Shown here piece by piece: positions 1 through 8,986 of a stretch of 64,000 nucleotides of DNA (position 1 is its first letter; every line of letters starts with the position of its first letter). Under the pieces are notes generated by a model, which had not been told where the DNA came from, did not search any database, and saw only the letters and a list, made by a program, of their open reading frames with translations. The translations under genes were made by a program, and so were the position numbers. Source of the DNA: Streptomyces sp. ITFR-16 (GTDB taxonomy: Bacteria; Actinomycetota; Actinomycetes; Streptomycetales; Streptomycetaceae); the NCBI RefSeq assembly GCF_031844705.1, contig NZ_CP134609.1, positions 806,001 through 870,000 on the forward strand. Direction: 5' to 3'.

Positions 1-432
1 GTCCCCGATGACGGCGACGACGTGGTCCTCAAGGCCCCGCACCTCGTTGGCCTTGGCCAGGCCGTCGGCCCAGCCGAGGACCGTGGAGGCGTGGGAGTTC
101 TCGATGACGTCGTGCTCGGACTCCTCGCGGGAGGGGTAGCCGGACAGGCCCCCCTTGCCGCGCAGCTTGGAGAAGTCCTGCCGCCCGGTGAGCAGTTTGT
201 GTACGTAGCTCTGGTGGCCGGTGTCCCACAGGATGCGGTCCACGGGCGAGTCGAAGACCCGGTGCAGGGCGATGGTCAGCTCCACCACCCCGAGGTTGGG
301 GCCCAGATGGCCGCCGGTCCTGGCCACGGCCTGCACCAGGAACTTCCTGATGTCCTCGGCGAGTTCGCCGAGCTGTGATGTGCTCAGTGCCTTGAGATCG
401 TGCGGCCCCCGGATGCTCTGCAAGAGCGTCAT
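1..432 (-). CDS. dxs: 1-deoxy-D-xylulose-5-phosphate synthase, N-terminal part (cut by window edge)
   Basis: This is the first 144 codons of a DXS, which condenses pyruvate and glyceraldehyde-3-phosphate with thiamine diphosphate to start the MEP isoprenoid pathway. The product begins [16 protein letters not shown]. It carries the family's [18 protein letters not shown] block (residues 40-57) and [16 protein letters not shown] (69-84), whose histidines line the cofactor site. It breaks off at VIGD, just before the thiamine-binding GDG motif. A purine-rich AGAGGGGG lies ahead of the ATG at 432. The gene is last of the visible hopanoid operon, 26 bp after ispG, so it probably boosts C5 supply for hopanoids. 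Streptomyces often have a second dxs elsewhere (family knowledge). Confidence 0.95.
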   Translation of the reverse strand, partial: MTLLQSIRGPHDLKALSTSQLGELAEDIRKFLVQAVARTGGHLGPNLGVVELTIALHRVFDSPVDRILWDTGHQSYVHKLLTGRQDFSKLRGKGGLSGYPSREESEHDVIENSHASTVLGWADGLAKANEVRGLEDHVVAVIGD

Positions 433-458
433 GTCCGGGCCCCCTCTCTGGTCCTGTC

Positions 459-1625
459 TCAGCTCACGGTGACGGCGGGGACCCCCGATGGTGTCCCGGC
501 GGCGTCCATGCCCTCGGCGATCTTGAGGGCTTCCTCGATGAGGGTCTCGACGATCTTCGACTCGGGCACGGTCTTGATGATCTCGCCCTTGACGAAGATC
601 TGCCCCTTCCCATTGCCGGAGGCCACACCCAGATCGGCCTCACGGGCCTCACCCGGACCATTGACGACACAGCCCATCACAGCCACCCGCAACGGCACCT
701 CCATACCCTCCAGACCCGCACTCACCTGGTCCGCGAGCTTGTACACATCCACCTGCGCCCGCCCGCACGACGGACACGACACGATCTCCAGCCGACGCTG
801 CTTCAGATTCAACGACTCCAGAATCTGCAGCCCGACCTTGACCTCCTCCGCCGGCGGCGCCGACAACGAGACCCGGATCGTGTCCCCGATCCCCTCACTC
901 AACAGCGCACCGAACGCCACAGCGGACTTGATCGTGCCCTGGAACGCCGGACCCGCCTCCGTCACACCCAGATGAAGGGGATAGTCGCACTGCGCGGCCA
1001 GCTGACGGTACGCGTTCACCATCACGACCGGATCATTGTGCTTCACCGAGATCTTGATGTCCCGGAACCCATGCTCCTCGAACAGCGACGCCTCCCACAG
1101 CGCCGACTCCACCAACGCCTCCGGAGTCGCCTTCCCGTACTTCCTCAGCAACCGCGCATCCAGCGAACCCGCGTTCACACCGATCCGGATCGGAGTCCCC
1201 GCGTCATTCGCCGCCCGCGCGATCTCCTTCACCTTGTCGTCGAACTGCTTGATGTTCCCCGGATTCACCCGCACCGCCGCACAACCCGCGTCAATCGCCG
1301 CGAACACATACTTCGGCTGGAAATGAATATCCGCGATCACCGGAATCTGCGACTTCGAAGCAATCGTCGCCAACGCATCCGCATCATCCTGCGTCGGACA
1401 CGCCACCCGCACGATCTGACAACCCGAAGCCGTCAACTCCGCGATCTGCTGCAGAGTCGCACCGATGTCCGACGTACGCGTCGTCGTCATCGACTGCACC
1501 GAAACCGGCGCATCCCCACCGACCGCCACCGACCCGACCTGGATGCGCCGCGAGGGGCGGCGCACCGCGAGCGGCCGGGCCGGCAGCTCGGGGAGACCCA
1601 GTACGACTGGTTCTCCGTCGGTCAT
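459..1625 (-). CDS. ispG: 4-hydroxy-3-methylbut-2-enyl diphosphate synthase (flavodoxin/ferredoxin)
   Basis: IspG (GcpE) reductively opens MEcPP to HMBPP, the next-to-last MEP-pathway step, using a [4Fe-4S] cluster. The 388-residue length is normal for the short bacterial form. Cluster ligands are visible as CPSCGR (Cys284, Cys287) and [10 protein letters not shown] (Cys319, Glu326). It starts 4 bp after hpnH and belongs to the hopanoid operon. Base use is odd: roughly 625-1530 is rich in G- and T-ending codons (GGT, TGT, GAT, ATT, TTG), while both ends and all neighbours prefer C-ending codons. This suggests a mosaic origin, perhaps conversion from a second genomic ispG. Confidence 0.96.
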   Translation of the reverse strand: MTDGEPVVLGLPELPARPLAVRRPSRRIQVGSVAVGGDAPVSVQSMTTTRTSDIGATLQQIAELTASGCQIVRVACPTQDDADALATIASKSQIPVIADIHFQPKYVFAAIDAGCAAVRVNPGNIKQFDDKVKEIARAANDAGTPIRIGVNAGSLDARLLRKYGKATPEALVESALWEASLFEEHGFRDIKISVKHNDPVVMVNAYRQLAAQCDYPLHLGVTEAGPAFQGTIKSAVAFGALLSEGIGDTIRVSLSAPPAEEVKVGLQILESLNLKQRRLEIVSCPSCGRAQVDVYKLADQVSAGLEGMEVPLRVAVMGCVVNGPGEAREADLGVASGNGKGQIFVKGEIIKTVPESKIVETLIEEALKIAEGMDAAGTPSGVPAVTVS

Positions 1626-1629
1626 CAGA

Positions 1630-2649
1630 TCACCGGTTCCCGCCGACGGTCTCCCGCGCGGCCCGCAGGGACTCCTTGAGCGAGCCCATGGTGGCCAGGA
1701 CGGCGGTGGGCTCGTAGCCGCAGTGCGCCATGCAGTTGGCGCAGCGCGGGTCCTTGCCCCGGCCGTACTTGTCCCAGTCGGTCTCCTCGATGAGCTGCCG
1801 GTACGTCGGGACGTACCCGTCGCTCATCAGGTAGCAGGGGCGCTGCCAGCCGAACAGCGAGTAGTTCGGGATGGCCCACGCCGTGCACGGGAAGTCCGCC
1901 TTGCCCTCCAGGAAGTCCAGGAAGAGCGGCGAGTGGTTGAGGCGCCACCTGGCCCGGTTGCCGCCCGCGAAGGACTTCTTGAACAGCTCGCGGGTCTGCT
2001 CGACACCCAGGAAGTGCTCCTGGTCGGGCGCCTTCTCGTAGGCGTAGGCGGGCGAGATCATCATCTCGTCGACCTTCAGGTCGTCGTTGAGGTAGTTGAG
2101 CACCTCGATGATGGTCTGCGGGGTGTCGGTGTTGAAGAAGGTGGAGTTCGTGGTGACCCGGAAGCCGCGCCGCTTGGCCTCCTTGATCGCCGCCACCGCC
2201 TCGTCGAACACCCCTTCCTTGGCGACCGACTCGTCGTGCCGCTCCCGCAGCCCGTCGATGTGCACGGCGAACGCGAAGTAGGGCGACGGCGTGAACTTCT
2301 CGATCTTCTTCCGCAGCAGCATCGCGTTGGTGCAGAGGAACACGTACTTCTTCTTCGCCACGAGCTGGCGGACGATTTCGTCGATCTGCGGGTGCATCAG
2401 CGGCTCGCCGCCCGCGATGGAGACCATCGGGGCGCCGGATTCGAGCACCGCGCCGACGGCCTGGGCCACCGGCATGCGCTGCTTGAGGACTCCGGCCGGG
2501 TGCTGAATCTTCCCGCAGCCCTCACAGGCGAGATTGCAGGCGAACAGCGGCTCCAGCTCGACGATCAGCGGGAACTTCTCCCGCCTGCGGAGCTTCTGTT
2601 CGGCAAGGTACGTCGCAACCTTGATGGTCTGACGGAGTGGCATGGCCAT
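1630..2649 (-). CDS. hpnH: Adenosyl-hopene transferase HpnH (radical SAM)
   Basis: HpnH couples a 5'-deoxyadenosyl radical to diploptene, giving adenosylhopane, the first step of the C35 side chain (family knowledge). The 339-residue product has the radical-SAM cluster motif CNLACEGC (Cys38, Cys42, Cys45), here with CX3CX2C spacing, followed by a GGEPLMHPQ segment typical of SAM contact. A second group of cysteines lies in the C-terminal part ([13 protein letters not shown]), as in SPASM-like or HpnH proteins. It begins 5 bp after the end of hpnG and ends 4 bp before ispG. A GGAGGTGAGC stretch precedes the ATG. Confidence 0.95.
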   Translation of the reverse strand: MAMPLRQTIKVATYLAEQKLRRREKFPLIVELEPLFACNLACEGCGKIQHPAGVLKQRMPVAQAVGAVLESGAPMVSIAGGEPLMHPQIDEIVRQLVAKKKYVFLCTNAMLLRKKIEKFTPSPYFAFAVHIDGLRERHDESVAKEGVFDEAVAAIKEAKRRGFRVTTNSTFFNTDTPQTIIEVLNYLNDDLKVDEMMISPAYAYEKAPDQEHFLGVEQTRELFKKSFAGGNRARWRLNHSPLFLDFLEGKADFPCTAWAIPNYSLFGWQRPCYLMSDGYVPTYRQLIEETDWDKYGRGKDPRCANCMAHCGYEPTAVLATMGSLKESLRAARETVGGNR

Positions 2650-2654
2650 CTAGC

Positions 2655-3314
2655 TCACCTCCTGGGGAGCAGCAAAGATCGGTGCCATTCATAAAAAGCC
2701 GGTAGTACGGCACGAAGAACGCGGAATGCCGATATTCCACCGCGGACCGTGCCGATGCGGACGAGCTCATGCTCTGGAGCGTCCACGACCACCCGTACGG
2801 CCGCAACCGGGCGGGGCCCGGAGCGCAGGGCGGTGCGCAGAGTGGCGGCGGACTCCATGTCCACCGCGATCGCCCCGGTGGCCCGCAGCTCGGCCCGCTC
2901 ATGCCCGCGTACGACATGGTCGGAGCCGGTCAGCGGACCGGTGTGGACGGTACGTCCTGGTACGGCCCTGGCCAGCGCTTTCGCCAGCAGATCCGTACCG
3001 GTACAGGGGGCCGACGCCCCGGCTGCCCGGGTCTCGTCGGCCACCACCAGGTCGCCCGGGTGCATCCCGGGCGCCAGCCCGGCGCAGAACCCCGAGGCGA
3101 TGACCGCGGTGCCCGGTGCGGCGTCCGCGCCCAGTGCGCGGGCCACGGCCGCTTCGGCCGCCTTGGGCCCCATGCCCGTACGCAGCACGGTCACCGGGCC
3201 CGGGGCGGCGCCCGCCCTCGCCCTGCCGGTGCGCAGGGCGAGCTGTTCGATGCCGAGCGCGCAGGCGATCAGCAGCGGGGCGGCGGGGCCGTCCGGCCCC
3301 CGGGCATCGCCCAT
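2655..3314 (-). CDS. hpnG: Hopanoid-associated nucleoside phosphorylase HpnG
   Basis: This 219-residue member of the MTA/SAH nucleosidase-phosphorylase family is expected to remove adenine from adenosylhopane, giving ribosylhopane or its phosphate. Visible signatures are TGMGPKAAEAAVARAL (purine/phosphate side), ASGFCAGLAPGMHPGDLVVADE, and VDMESAA, the conserved Asp-Met-Glu element that contacts the ribose. The start is the ATG at 3314, which shares one base with the shc stop (TGATG), so the two are translationally coupled. hpnH follows 5 bp downstream, matching the pathway order. Confidence 0.9.
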   Translation of the reverse strand: MGDARGPDGPAAPLLIACALGIEQLALRTGRARAGAAPGPVTVLRTGMGPKAAEAAVARALGADAAPGTAVIASGFCAGLAPGMHPGDLVVADETRAAGASAPCTGTDLLAKALARAVPGRTVHTGPLTGSDHVVRGHERAELRATGAIAVDMESAATLRTALRSGPRPVAAVRVVVDAPEHELVRIGTVRGGISAFRVLRAVLPAFYEWHRSLLLPRR

Positions 3315-5317
3315 CAGGCCCCCTCGGGCACGGCCGTGCGGCCCGCGAACGGGTCGCCGTGCACATACCGGCCGAGCGCGGTCAGCGGGAAGACCTGCCG
3401 GTAGAGGTGGTAGTTGATGGAGAAGTCCCACGGGAAGCCGGTCCCGGTGAAGTACGGCTCGTCCCAGGAGCCGTCCGCCTGCTGGGTCTCGGTGAGCCAG
3501 GCGACGCCGCGTGCCACGGCCACGCTGTCCCGCCGTCCCGCGGACAGCAGGGCGAGCAGCGCCCAGGCGGTCTGCGACGCGGTCGAGGCCCCGTGGCCGA
3601 TCCACTTCTCCTCCTTGTACGAGCGCAGGTCCTCGCCCCAGCCGCCGTCGTCGTTCTGGACGGACTCCAGCCAGCCGACCGCGCGCCGGATCGAGGGGTG
3701 CGAGACGGGCAGCCCCGCGGCCACCAGCGCGGGCACCACCGACCCGGTCCCGTAGACGTAGTTGACGCCCCAGCGCCCGAACCAGCCGCCGGCTGCCTCC
3801 TGTTCGGCGAGCAGCCACTCGATGCCCCGCCGGGTCGCGGGGTGGTCGGACTTCCCCTCGATGGCGAGCATCTCCACCACATGCCCGGTGACATCGGCGG
3901 ACGGCGGGTCGATCACCTCGCCGAAGTCGCAGAAGGGCAGCCGGTTGGGAAACGGGCTGGTGTTGTCGGCGTCGAACGCCCCCCACGCGCCGTTGCGGGA
4001 CTGCATCCCGACATTCCAGCGCACCCCGCGCTCGATGGCGGCCTCGATGCGGGCGGGCTCGGGGTGACGGACCCGGCGCAGCGCGAGGACCACCTCGGCG
4101 GTGTCGTCGATATCGGGGTAGTTGTCGTTGTGGAACTCGAACGCCCAGCCGCCCGGCTCCAGTCGGGGCCTGCGCACCGACCAGTCGCCGGGCCGGTCGA
4201 TCTCCTCGGCGAGCATCCAGTCCGCCGCCTTCACGAGCGCCGGGTGGTCGGGGCTGAGCCCGGCGTCGGCGAGCGCGATGGTGGCGAGGCAGGTGTCCCA
4301 GACCGGGGACTGGCACGCCTCGATCATGCGGGCGCCGTCCTCGCGCCACACGGCGAACCGGTCGAGCGATTCGAGCCCGGCCCGCATCACCGGGTGGTCG
4401 AGGTCGTAGCCGAGCAGATGCAGGGCGATGACCGAGTAGACGGCGGGCGGCTGGATCCCGCCCCAGCAGCCGTCGTTCTCCTGGCGTTCGATGATCCAGC
4501 GGGCGGCGGCGTTCATGGCGATCCGGCGCAGTCTGCGCGGCGCCACCCGGTGGTAGAGGTGCAGCGCCTTGTCGAGGCGCTGGAAGAGACCGTCCCAACT
4601 GGCCGCAGGGGCAGGGCGCCTGGGCGGATTCGGCACGTCGGGGTCGGTGTGCAGCTCGTCCAGGGCGAAGGGGGCGGGCCGCACCGGCCGCTTCGCGGAG
4701 ACGACGGTGAGCGGCACGATGGTCTGGCGGGCCCAGCAGCCGAAATCGTAGATATTGAGCGGGACCCACTTGGGAAAGAACATCAACTCGGGCGGCAGCT
4801 CCGGGAGATCGTCCCACTTCCACCAGCCGAACAGGGCCAGCCAGATCCGGGTGAAGACCCGGCTCGCGGCGATCCCGCCCTGCTCACGGACCCAGCCGGC
4901 GGCGCGGGCCATGTGCGGCTCCTCGGGCCGGTCACCGGCCAGCCGCAGCGCCACGTACGCCTCGATGGTGGTGGAGAGCTCCCCGGGACCGCCGTGGAAG
5001 GTGGCCCAGGTGCCGTCGCCCAGCTGCTCGCCGCGGATGAAGCGGCCGGCCGCCTCGACCGTGGCGGGGTCCTGGATTCCGAGGAACTGGCGGAGCAGCA
5101 GGTCCTCGGCGTCCATGGTGACGTTGGTGGCGAGGTCGCCCTTCCACCAGCCCTGCTCGTCCTGCCTGCCGAGGAGATGCTCCACCGAGCGTTCCGCGGC
5201 CCGCCGCGCGGCGGCCAGTACGTCGTCCGCGGCGATGGTTGATTCGGTAGTCGGTCTACTGGCCGAGGCTGCGCGGGGGTCAACAGCCCCGGTGCTTCCG
5301 TCGGTCGTCGCTGTCAT
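3314..5317 (-). CDS. shc: Squalene-hopene cyclase
   Basis: The cyclase folds squalene into pentacyclic hopene and hopanol at the membrane. At 667 residues it has the usual length. The catalytic acid motif DIDD is at Asp402-Asp405. Several QW repeats are visible (QDEQGWWKGDL near residue 52, RQENDGCWGG near 288, QNDDGGWGEDL and QQADGSWDEP towards the C-terminus). The first ~30 residues are Ala/Ser/Thr-rich and probably disordered. It lies 107 bp after the prenyl synthase and overlaps hpnG by one base. Squalene should come from HpnC, HpnD and HpnE encoded upstream. Confidence 0.97.
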   Translation of the reverse strand: MTATTDGSTGAVDPRAASASRPTTESTIAADDVLAAARRAAERSVEHLLGRQDEQGWWKGDLATNVTMDAEDLLLRQFLGIQDPATVEAAGRFIRGEQLGDGTWATFHGGPGELSTTIEAYVALRLAGDRPEEPHMARAAGWVREQGGIAASRVFTRIWLALFGWWKWDDLPELPPELMFFPKWVPLNIYDFGCWARQTIVPLTVVSAKRPVRPAPFALDELHTDPDVPNPPRRPAPAASWDGLFQRLDKALHLYHRVAPRRLRRIAMNAAARWIIERQENDGCWGGIQPPAVYSVIALHLLGYDLDHPVMRAGLESLDRFAVWREDGARMIEACQSPVWDTCLATIALADAGLSPDHPALVKAADWMLAEEIDRPGDWSVRRPRLEPGGWAFEFHNDNYPDIDDTAEVVLALRRVRHPEPARIEAAIERGVRWNVGMQSRNGAWGAFDADNTSPFPNRLPFCDFGEVIDPPSADVTGHVVEMLAIEGKSDHPATRRGIEWLLAEQEAAGGWFGRWGVNYVYGTGSVVPALVAAGLPVSHPSIRRAVGWLESVQNDDGGWGEDLRSYKEEKWIGHGASTASQTAWALLALLSAGRRDSVAVARGVAWLTETQQADGSWDEPYFTGTGFPWDFSINYHLYRQVFPLTALGRYVHGDPFAGRTAVPEGA

Positions 5318-5424
5318 GGCTTCCCCTTCGTGCAGTTGGTCCTCTGCTGTGCTGGGGTCTCCGTCGGCCGGCGCCCGTGCGGGGCACCGGCCGGCGACTG
5401 CGAGTCATATGGACCAGATGGTGA

Positions 5425-6528
5425 TCATCTCTTTCGTACGACGACGAAGTCCGCGAGCGCCGTGAGCTGCGCCCGCACGGTTTCCGGCATGTCGACACCG
5501 TGCAGCGCCTCGATGGCGACCGCATGCTGACGACGGGCCTCCTGGGCGGTCCACTCGCGGCCGCCCGCCTCCTCGATGAGCGCCGCACGGGCGGCGAACT
5601 CCTCTTCGGAGAAGCTGTCGAAGTCGCTGCTCTTGGCGTCCTCGGCGAGCAGCTCGCCCAGACGCTCCGAGGCCGGTCCGCCCGCGGCGAGCGCGGCGAC
5701 GACCGGCAGGGACTTCTTGCGCTGGCGCAGATCGCTCCAGGTCTGCTTGCCGGTGGACTCCGGGTCCCCCCAGATGCCGAGCAGGTCGTCGACGGCCTGG
5801 AAGGCGAGCCCGAGGTGGTAGCCGTACGCCTCCAGCACATCGGCGGTGCGGTCGTCGGCGCCGCCGAGCACCGCGCCGATGGAGCAGGCGCAGGCGAGCA
5901 GGGCGCCGGTCTTGTTGCCCTCCATCTCCAGGCACTCCTCGACGGTGACCCGCTCGCGGTGCTCGTAGGAGATGTCCTGGGCCTGCCCGTCGATGAGCTT
6001 GCGGGTGGCCGAGGTCAGCCGGCGGGCCGCGCGGCCCGCCTCGACGGTGCCGATCTCCAGCAGCACCTCGTTGGCCAGCGCGAAGAGCGCGTCGCCGACG
6101 AGGATCGCCTGGGCGGGACCATGCACCTTCCAGACCGTGTCGCGGTGGCGGCGCTGCTCGTCGCCGTCCATCAGGTCGTCGTGCAGCAGCGAGAAGTTGT
6201 GCACGAGTTCGACGGCCACGGCGCCGGGGATGCCGGCCTGGGCCGCGGCTCCGGCGGCCTCCGCGGACAGCAGGGCCAGCGCCGGGCGGACGGCCTTGCC
6301 GCCGTCGCCGTCGGCAGGCCTGCCCTGGGCATCGATCCAGCCGAAGTGATAGGCGGCCACGGTGTCCATGGGCGGTGCGAGCCGGTCAACGGCGGCCCGG
6401 AGCACCGGCGCGGAAAGGGCCCGTCCGCGCTCCAGAAGCGCGGTGACGTCCGTGGTCTGCGCCACGGTGTCGGAAGCCGGATTCACCGGGGTCACTGACT
6501 CTCCTCTTGTTCCGGTGGTACTGCTCAT
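5425..6528 (-). CDS. Polyprenyl (farnesyl-type) diphosphate synthase of the hopanoid operon
   Basis: This trans-prenyltransferase extends allylic diphosphates with IPP and probably supplies farnesyl diphosphate to the squalene genes. The first Asp-rich motif is HDDLMDGD (Asp117, Asp118, Asp121). The second is AVDDLLGIWGDP (Asp247, Asp248). The KAVRPAL block near residue 78 binds IPP. The ATG at 6528 has a perfect AGGAGG and overlaps the hpnE stop as ATGA. An in-frame GTG at 6495 also follows an AGAGGAG, so a form 11 residues shorter is possible. Product chain length cannot be fixed from sequence alone; operon position favours C15. Confidence 0.93.
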   Translation of the reverse strand: MSSTTGTRGESVTPVNPASDTVAQTTDVTALLERGRALSAPVLRAAVDRLAPPMDTVAAYHFGWIDAQGRPADGDGGKAVRPALALLSAEAAGAAAQAGIPGAVAVELVHNFSLLHDDLMDGDEQRRHRDTVWKVHGPAQAILVGDALFALANEVLLEIGTVEAGRAARRLTSATRKLIDGQAQDISYEHRERVTVEECLEMEGNKTGALLACACSIGAVLGGADDRTADVLEAYGYHLGLAFQAVDDLLGIWGDPESTGKQTWSDLRQRKKSLPVVAALAAGGPASERLGELLAEDAKSSDFDSFSEEEFAARAALIEEAGGREWTAQEARRQHAVAIEALHGVDMPETVRAQLTALADFVVVRKR

Positions 6529-7913
6529 GCCGCCTCCTGCAGCGGATGTTCGTGGGGGCGGCCGAGCGCCAGGAGTGCGGCGTCCGCGGCGCCGGCACCG
6601 CTGCGGACGGCGCCCTCCATGGTGGCGGGCCAGCCGGTGGCGGTCCAGGCGCCGGCCAGGAAGAGGTCGGGTGCGCGGGTGCGCGTCCCGGGCCGCAGCC
6701 TGCCGACACCCGGGGCGGGCGCGAAGGTCGCCGTGCGCTCGCGGGTGACGAAGAAGTCCCTGATGCCGGCGGACCGGGCGGCCGGGAGCAGCCGCTCCAG
6801 TTCGGGCAGATAGCGGGCCCGCAGCTCGGCGACGGGCAGCTCGATCTCCTCGCCGGCCGCGGACTGCGAGATCGCGAGGTACTGGCCGGGTCCGGTGAGG
6901 CCGGAGGCCTCCGTACGGTCGAAGACCCACTGGACCGGTGAGCCGAGCGCGGCGAAGAACGGCCGCCGCAGCACCTTGCGGTCGTAGACGACGTGCACGT
7001 TGAGGATCGGCGAGGTGCCGATCTCCAGCAGCCGCTCGGGGGCGTCGAGCGCGCCCTCGGGCAGCAGGTCGTGGGTCTCGCGCTGGGGTACAGCGAGCAC
7101 GACGGTGTCCGCCTCGATCCGTTCGGCGCCGGTGTCGACGACCCAGCGGCCGTCGTCGGTGCGGGTCAGCGAGTTGGCCTTCGTGCGCAGTTCGGTGCGG
7201 ACACCGGCGGAGTCGAGCGCCTTGCGGCTCAGCGTGTCGTGGACGTCGCCCAGCGGTACGGCGGCCCAGCCGATGTCGGCGGCGCCGGGCTCGGAGAGCA
7301 GGCCGGTCTTGAAGACCTTCGCGGCGAGCGCCAGCGAGGAGTTCGGCGCGGTGGCGTTGAGGGTGGCGACGCCGACCAGGTCCCAGAGGGCCTCGATGGT
7401 GCGGTCGGACTGGCCGTGCCGGGCGAGCCAGCTGCCGAAGTCGGTGTCGTCGAGTGCGGGGTCGTCCGGGTCGAGCCGGCCGAGCGCCAGCGCGGCGCGT
7501 CCGACGCCCGCCCGCTCGGCGAGCGAGAGGTGCGGGTACGCGGCGAGTCCGGCCGCGAGGTGGAAGGGCACCGGGAGCGCGTTGCGGCGCAGCCGTCCCA
7601 GCCGGGGGCCCGAGGGCCGTCCGACGTCGAGAACGGGCACGTCCAAACGGTTTTGCAGGGGTGCGAGCCGGGTGCCCTCGACCCGGTCGAGGAACCAGCG
7701 GTAGGCGGTGCAGCAGCGCAGGTAGACGTGCTGGCCGTTGTCGACGGTCAGCTCGCCGCGGCGGAAGGAGAAGGCGAGGCCGCCGAGCCGGGGCCGGCCT
7801 TCGAGCAGGGTCACGTCAAGCCCGGCGTCGGCCAGGCGGAGGGCGGAGGTGATGCCGGCGAGTCCGCCGCCGATCACGACCGCGCGGGAGGAACGCGGCG
7901 CGTCGTCGCTCAT
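6525..7913 (-). CDS. hpnE: Hydroxysqualene dehydroxylase HpnE (FAD-dependent)
   Basis: HpnE reductively removes the hydroxyl of hydroxysqualene to give squalene, the last step of the three-enzyme HpnCDE route. The 462-residue protein opens with a dinucleotide-binding VVIGGGLAGITSALRLADAG (Gly15, Gly17, Gly20) followed by LEGRPRLGG, the amine-oxidase/phytoene-desaturase pattern. It ends with DLFLAGAWTATGWPATMEGAV, the FAD-contacting C-terminal motif. A GAGAGGGGG precedes the ATG. A 31-codon ORF stops inside the start codon, and the downstream synthase overlaps the stop, so expression is probably coupled on both sides. Confidence 0.94.
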   Translation of the reverse strand: MSDDAPRSSRAVVIGGGLAGITSALRLADAGLDVTLLEGRPRLGGLAFSFRRGELTVDNGQHVYLRCCTAYRWFLDRVEGTRLAPLQNRLDVPVLDVGRPSGPRLGRLRRNALPVPFHLAAGLAAYPHLSLAERAGVGRAALALGRLDPDDPALDDTDFGSWLARHGQSDRTIEALWDLVGVATLNATAPNSSLALAAKVFKTGLLSEPGAADIGWAAVPLGDVHDTLSRKALDSAGVRTELRTKANSLTRTDDGRWVVDTGAERIEADTVVLAVPQRETHDLLPEGALDAPERLLEIGTSPILNVHVVYDRKVLRRPFFAALGSPVQWVFDRTEASGLTGPGQYLAISQSAAGEEIELPVAELRARYLPELERLLPAARSAGIRDFFVTRERTATFAPAPGVGRLRPGTRTRAPDLFLAGAWTATGWPATMEGAVRSGAGAADAALLALGRPHEHPLQEAA

Positions 7914-8005
7914 GCGTCCCCCTCTCGACGGCTCTTTTCAGTCAGGGACGCAGCCCCCCGGCCGGGGGTTGCCCGCCGCCCGGACTGGTGATCCTTGATG
8001 CACAT
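7910..8005 (-). CDS. Small ORF (31 aa), DUF6380-like, coupled to hpnE
   Basis: An ATG at 8005 opens a 31-codon frame beginning MCIKDHQSGRR and carrying TPGRGAASLTE. From memory, the RATxRxGAASLT pattern is the hallmark of the very short DUF6380 proteins seen in many Streptomyces. Its TGA overlaps the hpnE ATG as ATGA, and it fills most of the only sizeable gap between hpnD and hpnE. No convincing Shine-Dalgarno is seen, only a GGACATCTCGCG stretch. It could be a real micro-protein, a ribosome-loading leader for hpnE, or chance. Confidence 0.45.
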   Translation of the reverse strand: MCIKDHQSGRRATPGRGAASLTEKSRREGDA

Positions 8006-8032
8006 GGTGCGCGAGATGTCCGTGAGACGCAT

Positions 8033-8986
8033 TCAGACACGCCCTCGGGCCGTGCGCCGCGAGATGTGGCGGGCGTCGAGGCCGGACAGTCCGCGCACCG
8101 CCACGTACGCCTTCTCGTGACCGGGCAGCGAGACCCGGCCGCGCAGCACCGCCTCCGGGTCGCGCTCGATCCGGTCGAGGAGTCTGCGGTAGATCCCGGC
8201 CATGGCCGCGACGCACGCACCGCTGCGCCGGTCGAGCATCGGCAGCAGCCGGTAGCCCTCGGCGAACAGGGCGCGGGCCCGCCGGACCTCGAAGTGGACC
8301 AGTCCGGCGAAGTCGGAGCCGGGGGGCGGGGTGGCCCGGTGGAAGCCCGCGGAGCAGCCGAACTTCGCGAGGTCGTCGGCGGGCAGATAGGTGCGGCCGT
8401 TGCCCGCGTCCTCGCGGACGTCGCGCAGGATGTTGGTCAGCTGGAGCGCGAGGCCGAGTGTGTCGGCGTACTCCGCCGCCCGCTCGGCCCCGGGCGCGCC
8501 CGGCTCCGTACCGAAGACGCCCAGGCTGAGGCGGCCGATGGCGCCGGCGACGCACCGGCAGTAGACCTTGAGGTCGTCCCAGGTCTCGTAGGTCGCGCCG
8601 CGCACGTCCATCAGCACGCCGTCGATGAGCTCGTCGAGCCCTTCGAGCGGCAGCGGGAAGCGGCGGGCGGCGTCCGCGAGCGCGACGGCCACCGGGTCGG
8701 TGTCGTCCTCGTCGACCGCGCCGGCGCGGACCCGGTCCAGCAGGGTGCGGGTGCTCTCCAGGCGGACGCGCTTGGTCTCCGGCTCCAGCTCGCCGTCACC
8801 GATGTCGTCGACACGACGGGAGAAGGCGTACAGGGCCGACATGGCCTGCCGCTTCTCGGCCGGCAGCAGCCTGATGCCGTACGCGAAGTTACGCGCCTGC
8901 TGTCCGGTGACCGCCTCGCAGTAACTGTATGCGGCCTGTACCGGTGCCGACATGTACGTCGTCTGTCCCTCCACGGTCCGGCTCAC
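8033..8986 (-). CDS. hpnD: Presqualene diphosphate synthase HpnD
   Basis: HpnD joins two farnesyl diphosphates to presqualene diphosphate. The 317-residue protein has both Mg-diphosphate motifs of squalene/phytoene synthases: RRVDDIGDGE (Asp60, Asp61, Asp64) and LRDVREDAGNGRTYLP (Asp189, Asp193). The GTG at 8986 overlaps the hpnC stop as GTGA. An in-frame ATG at 8953 (MSAPVQAAYSYC) preceded by GGAGGGA is an alternative giving a protein 11 residues shorter, so the exact start is uncertain. hpnE follows after about 120 bp holding a small ORF. Confidence 0.94.
   Translation of the reverse strand: MSRTVEGQTTYMSAPVQAAYSYCEAVTGQQARNFAYGIRLLPAEKRQAMSALYAFSRRVDDIGDGELEPETKRVRLESTRTLLDRVRAGAVDEDDTDPVAVALADAARRFPLPLEGLDELIDGVLMDVRGATYETWDDLKVYCRCVAGAIGRLSLGVFGTEPGAPGAERAAEYADTLGLALQLTNILRDVREDAGNGRTYLPADDLAKFGCSAGFHRATPPPGSDFAGLVHFEVRRARALFAEGYRLLPMLDRRSGACVAAMAGIYRRLLDRIERDPEAVLRGRVSLPGHEKAYVAVRGLSGLDARHISRRTARGRV

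Noticed and set aside
2655..4823. A single 722-residue reading of the hpnG frame
   Set aside because: The first ~500 residues are an out-of-frame reading of shc; the true hpnG start is the coupled ATG at 3314.
3116..5242. A 708-codon open frame on the plus strand opposite shc
   Set aside because: Low-complexity product with no family features; the minus-strand cyclase has QW repeats and the DIDD motif.
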